This document shows, piece by piece, positions 30,692 to 40,751 of a stretch of 64,000 nucleotides of DNA. The notes below the pieces were generated by a model. It worked only from the letters and a program-made list of their open reading frames with translations, ran no database searches and had not been told where the DNA came from. Both the position numbers and the translations under genes were made by a program. Every line of letters begins with the position of its first letter. Within the stretch, counting starts at the first letter, position 1. Source of the DNA: Buddleja alternifolia. Taxonomy: Eukaryota > Streptophyta > Magnoliopsida > Lamiales > Scrophulariaceae. Location of the stretch: contig CM033401.1 of the NCBI GenBank assembly GCA_019426215.1, positions 14,885,134 through 14,949,133 on the forward strand. Direction: 5' to 3'.

Positions 30692-32078
30692 TGATAGGAG
30701 TCGTTTTTGCACGTGCTTTTAGCCCTTTTATTAACGATTTAGATTCATTTATAGCTTGAATTGTGCCACTCATACCTTTAATATGTGTGTTAAGTGAATT
30801 CAGGTGTTAAGCGAAGATACACGAAGAAAAGGGCGAAAGACGGCATTTCAAACGAACTCTAGAGAAGCATTCGCACGATGGCGCCTAGGCGCCACATTAC
30901 TCACGCCTGGGCGCCAGCCAAAGAAAAGAAGAGGCAACCCATGCAGTACGACTCCTAGGCGCCACACATCCGACGCCTAGGCGCCGTCACGTTTGCGCCC
31001 GAGCGCCGTCATACGCGCGCCTGGGCGTCGCCCAACTTTTCCCCCAAGAAACTCCTGCCACGTAGGCGGCGCCTAGACGCCGATCCACCTGCGCCTGGGC
31101 GCCGTTGTAACCATTTTTGGAAACTATAAAAGGAAATTTTAAGCTCATTTGAAGGGTTCGAATTCCTAGGGATTGAAGGCATATTTCTGGGTTTTTGAGC
31201 CATTTTATCATCAATTGGAAGGAGAAGAAAAGAGATTTGGTTAGAGATTGAAGATCAAAAACAAGGATTCATCATCAAGCAATTAAGGGACTTTTCATTA
31301 TTTGCATTTACATGTTTATTTACATGAATATGTATATGTTTGTATTGGATTTTCTTAAAGCCTTGATGAGAGGCTAAATTGTAGTACTAAGGCCATGTGA
31401 AGGCCTATTTTACAAATCATTATATGTGAAGTGAATTTTCGTATTAATTCTCCTATTGCTTTGTGTGTTGATTTTGTGCTTTTATCCCAATCATATGCTT
31501 GATCACCATATGCTTGCTATTGTGCCTATTCTATCCATTCGAAAGAACATAGGTTAGGGTGCAACAAGAATCAACACATCATCCGAAACTAATGTGGAAT
31601 TGCCCCTAGAAATAGGTAAAGATTTCCGGGTGCTGTTAGCCAGATTTATCCGGGGAAATTCTAGAACCTTAATGCGTGGTTATTGATTAGATTCTCAGAT
31701 AGACATATTTAGGGAACCGTCAATTAATCATAGGATTATTATGAGCCGAGACATCGGGCAATAGTCAATTAAGGTTTTTTCCACCAAAGCAATAGGAGTC
31801 TAATAATTCGAAGAGTAGCTCACGTATATTGATGAGTAGATTAGGTTGTAGCATGTGCCTTAGTCATTTTATCATTCGTGAGATTTAATCTATAGTCCGT
31901 TTCTCTTTTGTTCTTCGCTTGCTTACTCGTTTTATTGCAATTTACTTTTGTCCATTTTCATTAATCATAAACTAAAATACCTAGTCCTTGTGGTTCGACA
32001 ACCCGGACTTTTAGTCCACTTTTATTACTATCACGACTAGTGCACTTGCTACTACGCACGTTAGAATTTAGCGTGTCA
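30692..32078 (+). repeat. 3' LTR of the Athila-like element (1387 bp)
   Basis: TGATAGGAGTC to GCGTGTCA, followed by GTATA (32079-32083). It carries the palindrome array at 30879-31103 and the TATA box at 31125-31131. Confidence 0.93.
30879..31103. repeat. Palindrome array in U3 of the 3' LTR
   Basis: Eight units: TGGCGCCTAGGCGCCA (30879-30894), CGCCTGGGCGCC (30904-30915), CTCCTAGGCGCC (about 30952-30963), CGCCTAGGCGCC (30974-30985), GCGCCCGAGCGCC (30995-31007), GCGCCTGGGCGTC (about 31017-31029), GGCGCCTAGACGCC (31068-31081) and GCGCCTGGGCGCC (31091-31103). Several central bases differ from the 5' LTR by C/T or G/A changes. Confidence 0.85.
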
Positions 32079-32332
32079 GTATAATTTTCCCTCTAGTTAT
32101 TGTCGTATTTTCGATATAATCTCACTAAATGACAAAGTCATTCTTTTATCATGGTATATATATATATACACACACACACATACTATTAAATATTAAAATA
32201 ATCAAGATAAATGCATACATATATTAAATATATATTAATAATCTAATAAGTCCATATATTATTTTGTTAAATAAATATTTTAAAATAATTTAAAATAATA
32301 AATAAGTTAAATGAAAAAAATATAACTAAAAA

Positions 32333-32382
32333 GTTGCCCATCTTTATGCTGAAGACGTGTCTTCAACATAAAGATGGGCAAC
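32333..32382. repeat. Near-perfect 50-bp hairpin
   Basis: Arms 32333-32356 and 32359-32382 are 24 bp each with one mismatch and a 2-base centre (GTTGCCCATCTTTATG then TGAAGAC, and its reverse). It is in AT-rich DNA with no gene. It could be a minimal foldback element. Confidence 0.75.
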
Positions 32383-32479
32383 TAGCCAACTTCCACTACG
32401 ATTGAGTGTAAACTCATCCCTATTTTTCTCTTTTTTTGTTTTATAATTAATTGTTTTTTTTTTGTATAAATAAATGAAT

Positions 32480-32748
32480 ATATATGTGTATATATATACA
32501 CACACATACTTTATACATAATCCATAATATTATATCAATCATTATTTTATTCATAATTAATTCAATCACTTCATATATCAAATCTCAATAAATTCAATTT
32601 TATATCACATCAAACACCACTTCCAACTATTTTCTAAAAGCACATCCAAACAAACAACAAAAGTCAATATTTTCACACGAATTTCTATAATACAAATTTT
32701 TCAAAAAAAACTCAGAATTCAACTCAAAAAATATAATCATATGAAGCC
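32480..32748 (+). mobile_element. MITE 3, right part
   Basis: The reverse complement of this block matches MITE 2's left half from its GGC terminus (here GGCTTCATATGATTATATTT) inward for about 270 bp. TTA follows at 32749-32751, the partner of TTA 16675-16677. This completes the MITE begun at 16678. Confidence 0.65.
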
Positions 32749-32769
32749 TTACTTTTAGATGATGTTAGC

Positions 32770-34290
32770 AAATTCCACAAATATTTTTCACACACTACAC
32801 ACATTTTCACACACTGCACATATTTTACACACACTACACATATTTTCATATACACGACGCACGTTTCACACACATTGCACATATTTTACATACATTACAC
32901 ATATTTTCACACATACGAAAAATGTTTTACACACATTACACATATTTGAGACACACATCATATATTTTACACACACTGCGCATATTTTCACACACATCAC
33001 ATATTTTATGCACATTACACATATTTTTACTACATGACATATATTTACACACACTGCACATATTTTACACACACGACACACGTTTTACACGCACCACATA
33101 TTTTACACCACTATACATATTTTCAAACACATGTCACACGTTTTACACACTCTGTACACATTTTACATACACTACACATATTTTCACACACACGACACAA
33201 GTTTTACACACACCACATATTTCACACACATATCACATATTTCACACACACGACACACGTTTATCACATAGTGCACACATTTTACACGCACTACACATAT
33301 TTTCACACACAAGACACACGTTTACACACACATCATATATTTCACACACACTTCACACATTATCACACACATCACATATTTTACACACACTACACATATT
33401 TTCACACACATTTCACATACATTGCACATATTTTACATACACTGCACATATTTTACATACGTGACATACATGTTACACACAATTTATACATACTATATAT
33501 ATTTTACATATACTGTGTGTGCAAAATGTGCTTATAGTGTGTTATGTGTATAAAATATGTAATGCATGTGAAAATATGTGTTATATATTTAAAATTTGAA
33601 CTGTGTGTGTAAAACATATGTCGTGTGTATAAAAATATGTACAGGGTGTGTCAAGATATGTGCAATGTGTGAAAATATGTGGCATGTAAAACATATGTCA
33701 TGTGTGTGAAAATATGTTTAGTGTATGCAAACGTATGCAATGTGTATAAAATGTGTGTCGTCTATGTGAAAAATATTTGTTGTGTGTGCAAAAATGTGTA
33801 GTGTGTGTAAAATATGTGTTAATGTGTCAAAATTTCTACAATGTGTGCGAAAATATGTGTAATGTGTGGAAATATATACAATGTGTGTAAAACGTTTATT
33901 GTGCATGTGAAAATGTATTTATATGTGAAAATGTGTGCAGTGTGTATGATAATGTATGCAGTGTGTATAAAATACATGTGTGTGTGTGAAAATGTGCATA
34001 AAATGTGTAATTTGTGTGTGAAAAATGTGCGCTTTTTGTTTAAAATGTGAACTAGGTGTGTAAAATGTGTGCAGTGTGTGTAAAATGTATGTCGTGTGTG
34101 TGGGAAAATGTGTGCTAAAGTATTTGCAGTGTGTGAAATGTATGTAGTGTGTGTAAAATGTGATGTGTGTGTGAAAATGTGTGCATTGTATGTAAAATAT
34201 GAGTTATATGTATTAAAATGTGTGCAATGTGTAAAAATCTATGAAGTGTATGTGAAAATGTATACAATGTTCAAATGTGTAGTGTGTGTA
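32770..34290. repeat. Minisatellite of about 20-22 bp units that switches strand at about 33515
   Basis: The left half (to about 33510) is made of ATTTTACACACACTACACAT-like units; the right half is made of their reverse complement (GTGTGTAAAATATGTG-like units). Units vary in length by a few bases and in sequence, so the array is old. Histidine/threonine-rich open frames across it are by-products of the repeat. Confidence 0.85.
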
Positions 34291-34295
34291 AAATA

Positions 34296-34430
34296 TCTTA
34301 GAAACTCAAACATCTTATTTTATCCAAACACTTGAGAACTTATTTTTAAAATAAGATTCAATATCTTATAAGCTCCTAAAACATCTTATAGATGTAGGAG
34401 TTTATAAGATGTTTTAAATAAGCTTTAAAC
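34296..34430 (-). repeat. Dispersed repeat fragment with internal inverted repeat
   Basis: Reverse complement of the 9290-9375 block, followed by a second inverted copy of its start (TTATAAGATGTTTTA near 34403-34417). It abuts the minisatellite. Confidence 0.5.
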
Positions 34431-35765
34431 ACCCAGTTAAAGTAAGATAGAACTAGTTGGTTTTACTGTCAAATTCTTGTGACTTGGAATTATAAGAAAT
34501 ATGGATAATATATATTGAATAAGTTGTAGTGACACGTGGCTTCATAGATAAGCGACACTCGGCGTTATGAGACTAGGATGTTATTTTTCAGATAGTGTGT
34601 TGGCTACAGATATAAGTTCACATCACCATTCACCCCTAGTCATGTTCTTTGCATTTGGAATTTCGAGTTCTATAGCTCATTTTCATCCATTTTACTTGTT
34701 ATTTTTCTAGAATTTGAACTGCTTTTGTACTCGAACTTATATTTTCAGCTTGTTTTGAATGATATTTCATCAGATTTAGCTAAAAATTCATGGCATTTTT
34801 TTATTTAATTCAGTGAGTTGTTACAAATTCATTATAAGAATATGGAAAAAAAGTACAGCTTCATTAATGGAAGAAAGAGGAAGAAGAAGAGAAGAGTGAG
34901 AAAAAAAGAAGAAAAAAATAAGGATATAATCAAGAAAATTATATAGCGTTATTTGTTGAGTAACTATCAATTACAATTAACTTTTTTTCTAATACAAATA
35001 TTATTCAAGTATTATTATTAAAAAATAATATTTACTTTTTTTGGTGTAATAATAAATATTTAATAAAATATTTGTTAATAATTACTTTGTTAAAATATTT
35101 ATTTTTAATTAAATCAATAAAAATAATTCAATTTTAATTATTTGACAATTTGTATATCTATTATTAATTTAAATTAACTAACTAAAAAATCAAACTGATT
35201 ATAAAAGTATCTAAGGAGTAAGAAAATAATTAATTTTTAATCTTTTTTTTAGACATTTAATTAAAAAAACATAGATTATTTTAGTTCTTCTAATTATTTA
35301 TCTTATAATTAAATAATTAAAAATAAGTCAATTTCAATTATTTGATAAATTTTATATCTATTATTAATTTAAATTATCTAATAGAATGATTTAACTAATT
35401 ATTAAATTATTGAAGGGGTGAGAAAAATGATTAATTATTTGACTGTTTATTTAGACATTAGTTATTACTATATATAAATTTTATATTAGTGAAATAATAA
35501 TTACTACAAGATAAATTATTTTAATTCTTTTAGTTAGGAATTAAATGTTGACTTATATTTAATTTATTTTAATTAAATAATAATGGATAAAATAAGAATA
35601 AAAATTAATAAATTATAAGTTAAAAACTGAAAAACAAATTTCATTTATTCATATTATTATATAAGCACCCTTATATTATTATGCAACTATTAATATTATC
35701 TAATAGTATTATCATCATGTGAAATTTGACTAAATATAATTAGAGTTGACTCATGTAAAATGGGG
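34431..35765. other. AT-rich intergenic DNA, no gene seen
   Basis: A purine-rich patch (34865-34925) is followed by very AT-rich sequence with a 200-bp tandem duplication (35100-35500). Confidence 0.5.
35100..35500 (+). repeat. Diverged tandem duplication, period 200 bp
   Basis: The blocks ATATCTATTATTAATTTAAA and TTTAGACATT occur in the same order in both units; the first is at about 35153 and 35353. A weaker third copy may begin near 35500. Confidence 0.55.
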
Positions 35766-35776
35766 TTATCACTACT

Positions 35777-35965
35777 CTTTTTTTTTTTTGGGAGACGAGG
35801 GAAACCCGCCTGCAAACCACACAAAAAAGATAATCTAGCATAGATTGCTCATAACTGACAGACACACAGTAGAGGAGGCCAATAGACATTCCCAATGGGA
35901 ATTGAACCCATGACTTTAGGTACATAAATTCAACTGCCTGACCAACTCTGCTGGGATTGCCCCCT
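35777..35965 (-). mobile_element. tRNA-derived SINE with target-site duplication
   Basis: On the minus strand the unit begins GGGGCAATCCCAGCAGAG at about 35965 and has a box A-like AGCAGAGTTGGTCAGG. A box B-like GGGTTCAATTCCC lies about 50 bases on, as in RNA polymerase III internal promoters. It ends in poly(A), seen as T at 35778-35789. The flanking 11-bp duplication TTATCACTACT is perfect (35766-35776 and 35966-35976). It is about 190 bp, a normal SINE length. The family could not be named. Confidence 0.85.
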
Positions 35966-35976
35966 TTATCACTACT

Positions 35977-36349
35977 TTTCTTTAATGACATAATTACAAT
36001 CTAGAGCCAAAAAAAAATTAGAGGGAAAATCGATAAGCCTGTCAACTTTGATAACGGAGTTTTTGGTAATTTCAAATTTTATGCAATTTTTTGGTTGTTT
36101 ATACCAAGGTGGTGAGGGCCTTTTGATTAGAGGTGTGTACAGTTCGGTTAATCGGCCTATGGATTGGAACTGAAATCAAATATAAATCTTGGTTTGGTTT
36201 TCGGTTCAACTTCAATTAATCGAACCGGACTTTTCTGAACCAAAATATATATATATATATATATTAATTTATGTAATAAAAACAAAAAAAAATATAAAAG
36301 AAAATGAAAAAGAATAAAAGCCCTGAATCAGTTATCCTAAATTCCTAAT
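35977..36349. other. Upstream flank of the APO3-like gene
   Basis: Contains a dispersed CGGTT/AACCG-rich plant repeat near 36140-36245 and (AT)n at 36246-36265. No further element was resolved. Confidence 0.4.
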
Positions 36350-36493
36350 CTGCAAGTGCTTCTCTCTCTATTCTCTACTCTCTGCTCAAGGTGACAAGGT
36401 CCCTCCTCGCAGAACCCACCACCGAGCGGCGACCAACCACCTCGGCGAAACTTCCACTGCAGTGGCTGCTATATGCTATTGCTTTTCCCTTTT
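36350..36493 (+). other. Probable 5' UTR exon of the APO3-like gene
   Basis: A C/T-rich leader (CTCTCTCTATTCTCTACTCT) followed by GC-richer sequence and a splice donor TTTTGTAAGAT with GT at 36494. The intron would run to TTATTTCAG at 37537. An ATG near its end is out of frame with the protein. Boundaries are inferred. Confidence 0.4.
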
Positions 36494-37539
36494 GTAAGAT
36501 TTTAATTTTGACAATAATTTTATTAAATCATCAAAACATCTCCGAAAGGTATCACATTTTCATTCTCTATGGCAAAGTTTGTTTCTCTGATTCCAATTTG
36601 AGGTTTTGTACAGCATTATTAAGAAAGCAAATACCCTATATAGTTCTCTTAGTTATATTAGCTCAGTGCTTTCAGTATTTATATTAGAATATGTTACTTT
36701 TTTGGTTGCTTAGAGTGTATGTTTTATGCTTAATTTTCAGGAGGTTGAGGTTTGGGGTACCGGGAGAACCCTTTCGATTTTACGCTTCTATGTTGTTACA
36801 TTTTATTTGTTGATTCAAGTTTAGAAACAGTATAAGCTTCTCAAGTTCATTTAGTTTGGTGTTTATCTTGTTGTTTGATGGTCTTTGGTAAATAAATTGG
36901 AATTATTGAGTTGTCCTAGCTCAGGTTTCTGGGATGAAATGAAAATAAAGTGAGATGGCCTAAAAACATGTCAGCTTTTTTTTGCTCGTTTCAGACCTAC
37001 GATTGATATGTTCACCGTTATTCTTATATATATATATATTATATTTATTCTATCACTGTTGTTCCAACCTGCAATGTTATACTTCGCTTGGCATATTTGT
37101 TTAGACTTTTCTTTTGCCATCTTCGTTATACTTCGTTTGGCATATTTCAGCGTGAATTATTTCCCATCTTTTGGGTAATATGCTTTTTGCTCTTCATTTA
37201 ATGTCTTCTTCCAACACATTACTACCCAAGTCCTCGTTTAGAGCTTTTCACATGCCATAAAGGAACTGGATATAATTGGCTAAGAAGTCATTGATATCTT
37301 AGATTTACAGACATTCTTTTCCTTTCAACGACATTTATTCCTCTTCTATTTGCTCAATGGCTTTATGTAACCACTTCTAATATTTTGTGGATGTTTGACA
37401 AAACAGTGGTTTTGAAATGCATTTTTTACTCTGTTTCCCGTTTCAAGGTTTTGTTTTTGGTGTCTTTCGAATGAAAAAAATGTGGGGTTAACAAACATTG
37501 GAGACATTACAGTTAAAAGTTATCTGTTTTATTTCAGGA

Positions 37540-40500
37540 ATGGATAGTGGTAGTGTGTATTTGCAGTTGAACAGAATTACTTTTTCGCATTGTAAAGGGA
37601 GGGATTTTGATATTCTAAAACACAGCACACAGCAAGGTCTCAGTTTGCTCGACTCTTTGAAGGTATTTTTGCACCCTATATGATTTTTAATGTATTCTCT
37701 GAAACAATGTAACCATTAGTTCTCCAAAATGTAACGCGTGTTTCTATTTTACTTTTATGAGCCCTTAATTACAGTATTAGACCTGCAGTGCAATTTTTTG
37801 AGTATATCAGATGTGCACCGCTGAAAACATAGAGCTTGTAGTGAAAGTGGAAGGCTTAATAAAAACCAATGTCAAAGAACAACTTCAATTGATGGATTTC
37901 ATGGAAGGATTTCAAACCCTTAAGAACAGCTTCGTTTTGCTTGTTAGGGTAGTTTCATGTCAGAAATGATTTCAAATCCTTGAACTCCCATTTTGAGATA
38001 TTTTTCGAGTCATTACGGCGGATTTGGATTCCATTTAAAATGATGTCTTTTGATTTTTTTTCTTTTTTGTTAATTTGTCATTTGAAATCCTTTTCCCAAA
38101 TTCTTACTTAATATCCAAATCCCTCCATCCAAACAGAGAAAGCTGTATTCACTTTGCAATCATTTGATGATGATTTTTCCTGATAGCATTTTGACATGTT
38201 ATTTGAATTAAGAAAATTCTGAAAGGTCTGATCCAGATTATATTTGGTTTTCCACAATTTAATTTAGAAGAAGTTCAATCTTCTTTATTCACAGTACATG
38301 CACTTTTTTCTTTTCTCGTTCTCTTCTTCTATTCTAGCAATTTTCCTCGTTCATTCGAATAACAAATCTGAAACTATGGACTGACTTTGTAATATTTCTT
38401 GCAGAAAACTTGCAATTTTAAACTTAGGTTAAGAAATTCGTCACAGCACTCGACTCATCATGTCCAATCGCTGGTCGTCAACTGCAATCATCCTCAAAAT
38501 GCAGATTTTCCTCGATATCACTCTAAAAAGGAGAAGAAACCATTTCCTATACCCATAGTTGAATTACGCCGAGCTGCTAGGGAGAGGTTCAAAAAGAGCA
38601 AGAGCCAACCCCGAGGACCTGTTCCTCCTCCAAAAAGAGGATTAGTGGTTCAAAGACTTGTACCTCTTGCATATAGTGTGTTCAATGCGAGAATAACATT
38701 AATCAACAATCTCAAGAAGCTCTTGAAAGTCGTCCCTGTCAATTCCTGCAAGTAATTTCTCCGCCTAAATATTTCTTTTCTTAAATGACTCTTTAGAACT
38801 GCATGGGTCTAAAAACAGTGCTTTTCTGGTAACTGAAACTAAAGTATATTGAGTGCCCCCCCCTTTGGAACAAATTCTTAGTTTAAATGAGAGGAGCCTA
38901 ATTTGGCACATCGCGAAAAGGAATTGATGTATAAGTTAAAGGAAAATTTTCATTTTTAGTCTTGTAAGTTACAGTGGTATTGACAAAATATGTTCATTAT
39001 CTTTTTGAAAAACACACCCAGTCCTGTAAGTTAATGAAATCCAACACAGAAACACATTTAGTCGTGCATCAATTGGAAACGTTCAATTTCAGTCCTAAAT
39101 CCACGTGCCTGCTGTCCCCCTTGTCGGCCGAGATCACATGATTTTAACTTGTCCCTCTCAAAATTCTGAACTTAAAAAGAGGTGAAAAATTTGGCAATCC
39201 TAAATCGAATTAACCCTAATTTATCTTCAAATTTAACTCTTCAATCTATGAACCCCAAATTCTTCATCTAAAGCTTCGATTTTTCATCTCCTGAAAGGCT
39301 GAAACAATTCGACCCCAAAATCAAAATGCCCCTCATTTTGCCCGGAGTTCTCAAATGAAACAAACTCTAATTTTTCTATTTGTTTTCGTTTCATTTCAGA
39401 TTATTTTTTGGTGACACGTGATTTCGGGCTATGATTTTTGAACCGCCCCCCTCTTTAAGTTCAGAAATCTTGGAGAAATACGTGAGAATCAAGTGATCTC
39501 TGTCCGGAAAGAAGAGATGGTCGATGCGTGGATTTAGGACTAAAACTGAACATTTCCACAAAAAAAACAAAATTCAGAATATTGAGAATCAAGTGATCTT
39601 GGTCCGGCAAGATGAGATGGTCGACGCATGGATTTAGGACTAAAGCTGAACATTTCCAATAGATATAGGACTAAATGTGTTTGATTTTGTTAACTTATAG
39701 GACCAGTTGTGTTTTTCAAAAATATAATGGACGTATTTTGTCAACAGCCTTGACTAGTGGAGTTTTGCCTTAGTTAAATTCTGCACTTAGATTTGTTGCC
39801 TTTTCTTTGTAATATATAAATGATGACCTCAGTTGTGATTATGTCCGTGGAAATGTAACTTAAAAAATCGAATTCTTGATTTTTCTATGAACCAATTGTA
39901 TAACTGAAGACAACTTTGGCAGGTGGTGTAGTGAAATTCATGTGGGCCCAGTTGGACATCCATTCAAGTCTTGTAGAGGACCACAAGCTTCAATGCGTAG
40001 AGGGCTTCATGAGTGGGGCGAAGCAGTTCTCGAGGACGTATTGATACAAGTTGAGGCCTACCATTTATATGATCGCCTTGGGAATCGTATTCCGCACGAG
40101 GAGAGATTTTCCGTCCCGAGAATACCAGCAGTTGTCGAGCTCTGCATTCAAGCAGGAGTTGATCTGCCTGGATATCCCACAAAAAGGAGAAGAAAACCAA
40201 TCATACGCATTGGAAAAAAGGAGTTCATTGATGCGGACGAAAGCGAATTGCCAGACCCTGACCAAGAAGCTAAAAAGCCAGAAATATTAACTGAAATAAG
40301 CAATTTTGAAATTTTACCACCATCGAGCAAAGAAGATACAATATTGCTTGCCGAGGAAACACTTAAAGTGTGGGAAGAAATGAGGGAAGGAGCCAAGAGG
40401 CTGATGAAGATGTATCCCGTAAGGGCTTGTGGTTATTGTCCTGAAGTGCATGTGGGCCCAACTGGGCACAAAGCACAGAACTGTGGGGCCCACAAGCACC

Positions 40501-40751
40501 AGCAGCGTAACGGGCAACATGGGTGGCAGGCAGCGGTTCTTGATGACTTGATTCCGCCGAAATATGTGTGGCATGTACCATATGTCGATAAGCCATTGGA
40601 GAATGATTTGAGGAACTTTTATGGGCAGGCCCCTGCGGTGGTGGAATTATGTGTGCAGGCTGGTGCTGATGTGCCCGAGCAGTATAAACCGACAATGAGG
40701 CTTGATGTTGGAATTCCATCAAATGTTAGAGAAGCAGAAATGGTTGTTTGA
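37540..40751 (+). CDS. APO3: APO3-like protein (ACCUMULATION OF PHOTOSYSTEM ONE family), three coding exons
   Basis: Exons 37540-37662, 38405-38751 and 39923-40751 join in frame (1299 nt, 432 aa). Introns start GTATTT and GTAATT and end TTGCAG and TTGGCAG; the second splits a lysine codon (AA|G). Two APO domains are seen, each with a C-x-x-C...H-V-G-P-x-G-H...C signature: C156-C159-H169-C174 and C326-C329-H339-C344. They carry the flanking WGEAVLEDVL/AYHLYDRLG and GQAPAVVELCVQAGA blocks. A basic, proline-rich stretch (KKEKKPFPIPIVELRR) precedes the first domain. APO proteins are plant RNA-binding proteins that bind group II introns and aid organelle splicing. The C-terminal blocks fit the APO3 branch, reported as mitochondrial. 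The N-terminus is the least certain part. No disabling mutation is seen. Confidence 0.85.
38938..39768. mobile_element. Foldback (TIR) element in intron 2 of the APO3-like gene
   Basis: Long inverted arms: TTGACAAAATATGTTCATTA with TTTTTGAAAAACACA at the left reappears in reverse at about 39705-39750. Further arm sequence (TTAGTCCTAAATCCA type) continues inward. The middle holds a direct duplication of about 90 bp (about 39495-39570 and 39590-39660). End points are approximate; short matching AGTTA flanks may be the target duplication. No coding capacity. Confidence 0.6.

Larger units (their letters stand above)
17966..32078 (+). mobile_element. Athila-like Ty3/gypsy element, 14.1 kb, degenerate coding region
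   Basis: Two LTRs of the same length (1387 bp), a target duplication GTATA, a tRNA-Asp-type primer site right after the 5' LTR, a polypurine run before the 3' LTR, and the order gag, protease, RT, RNase H, integrase, then an extra ORF in the env position. This long layout with an env-position ORF is that of the Athila/Tat group. Every coding part carries stops, frameshifts or lost catalytic residues. A LINE tail sits in the primer site. It is nested in the segment that split MITE 3. Confidence 0.92.

Noticed and set aside
32333..32382. microRNA precursor
   Set aside because: The loop is only two bases and the stem is nearly perfect, unlike plant precursors; no supporting context.
32759..34335. 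Histidine/threonine-rich open frames (60-180 codons) on both strands
   Set aside because: They follow the 20-22 bp minisatellite period and have no other support; they are repeat by-products.
35777..35965. A true tRNA gene on the minus strand
   Set aside because: Box A and B resemble a tRNA, but the cloverleaf does not close, and a poly(A) tail and target duplication show a SINE.
36391..36687. Hydrophobic open frame at the start of the APO3-like gene
   Set aside because: It has no ATG at its start, crosses a good splice donor at 36494, and resembles AT-rich intron sequence after that.
40363..40722. Minus-strand open frames opposite the last APO3 exon
   Set aside because: They are shadows of a well-supported exon with two conserved domains on the plus strand.
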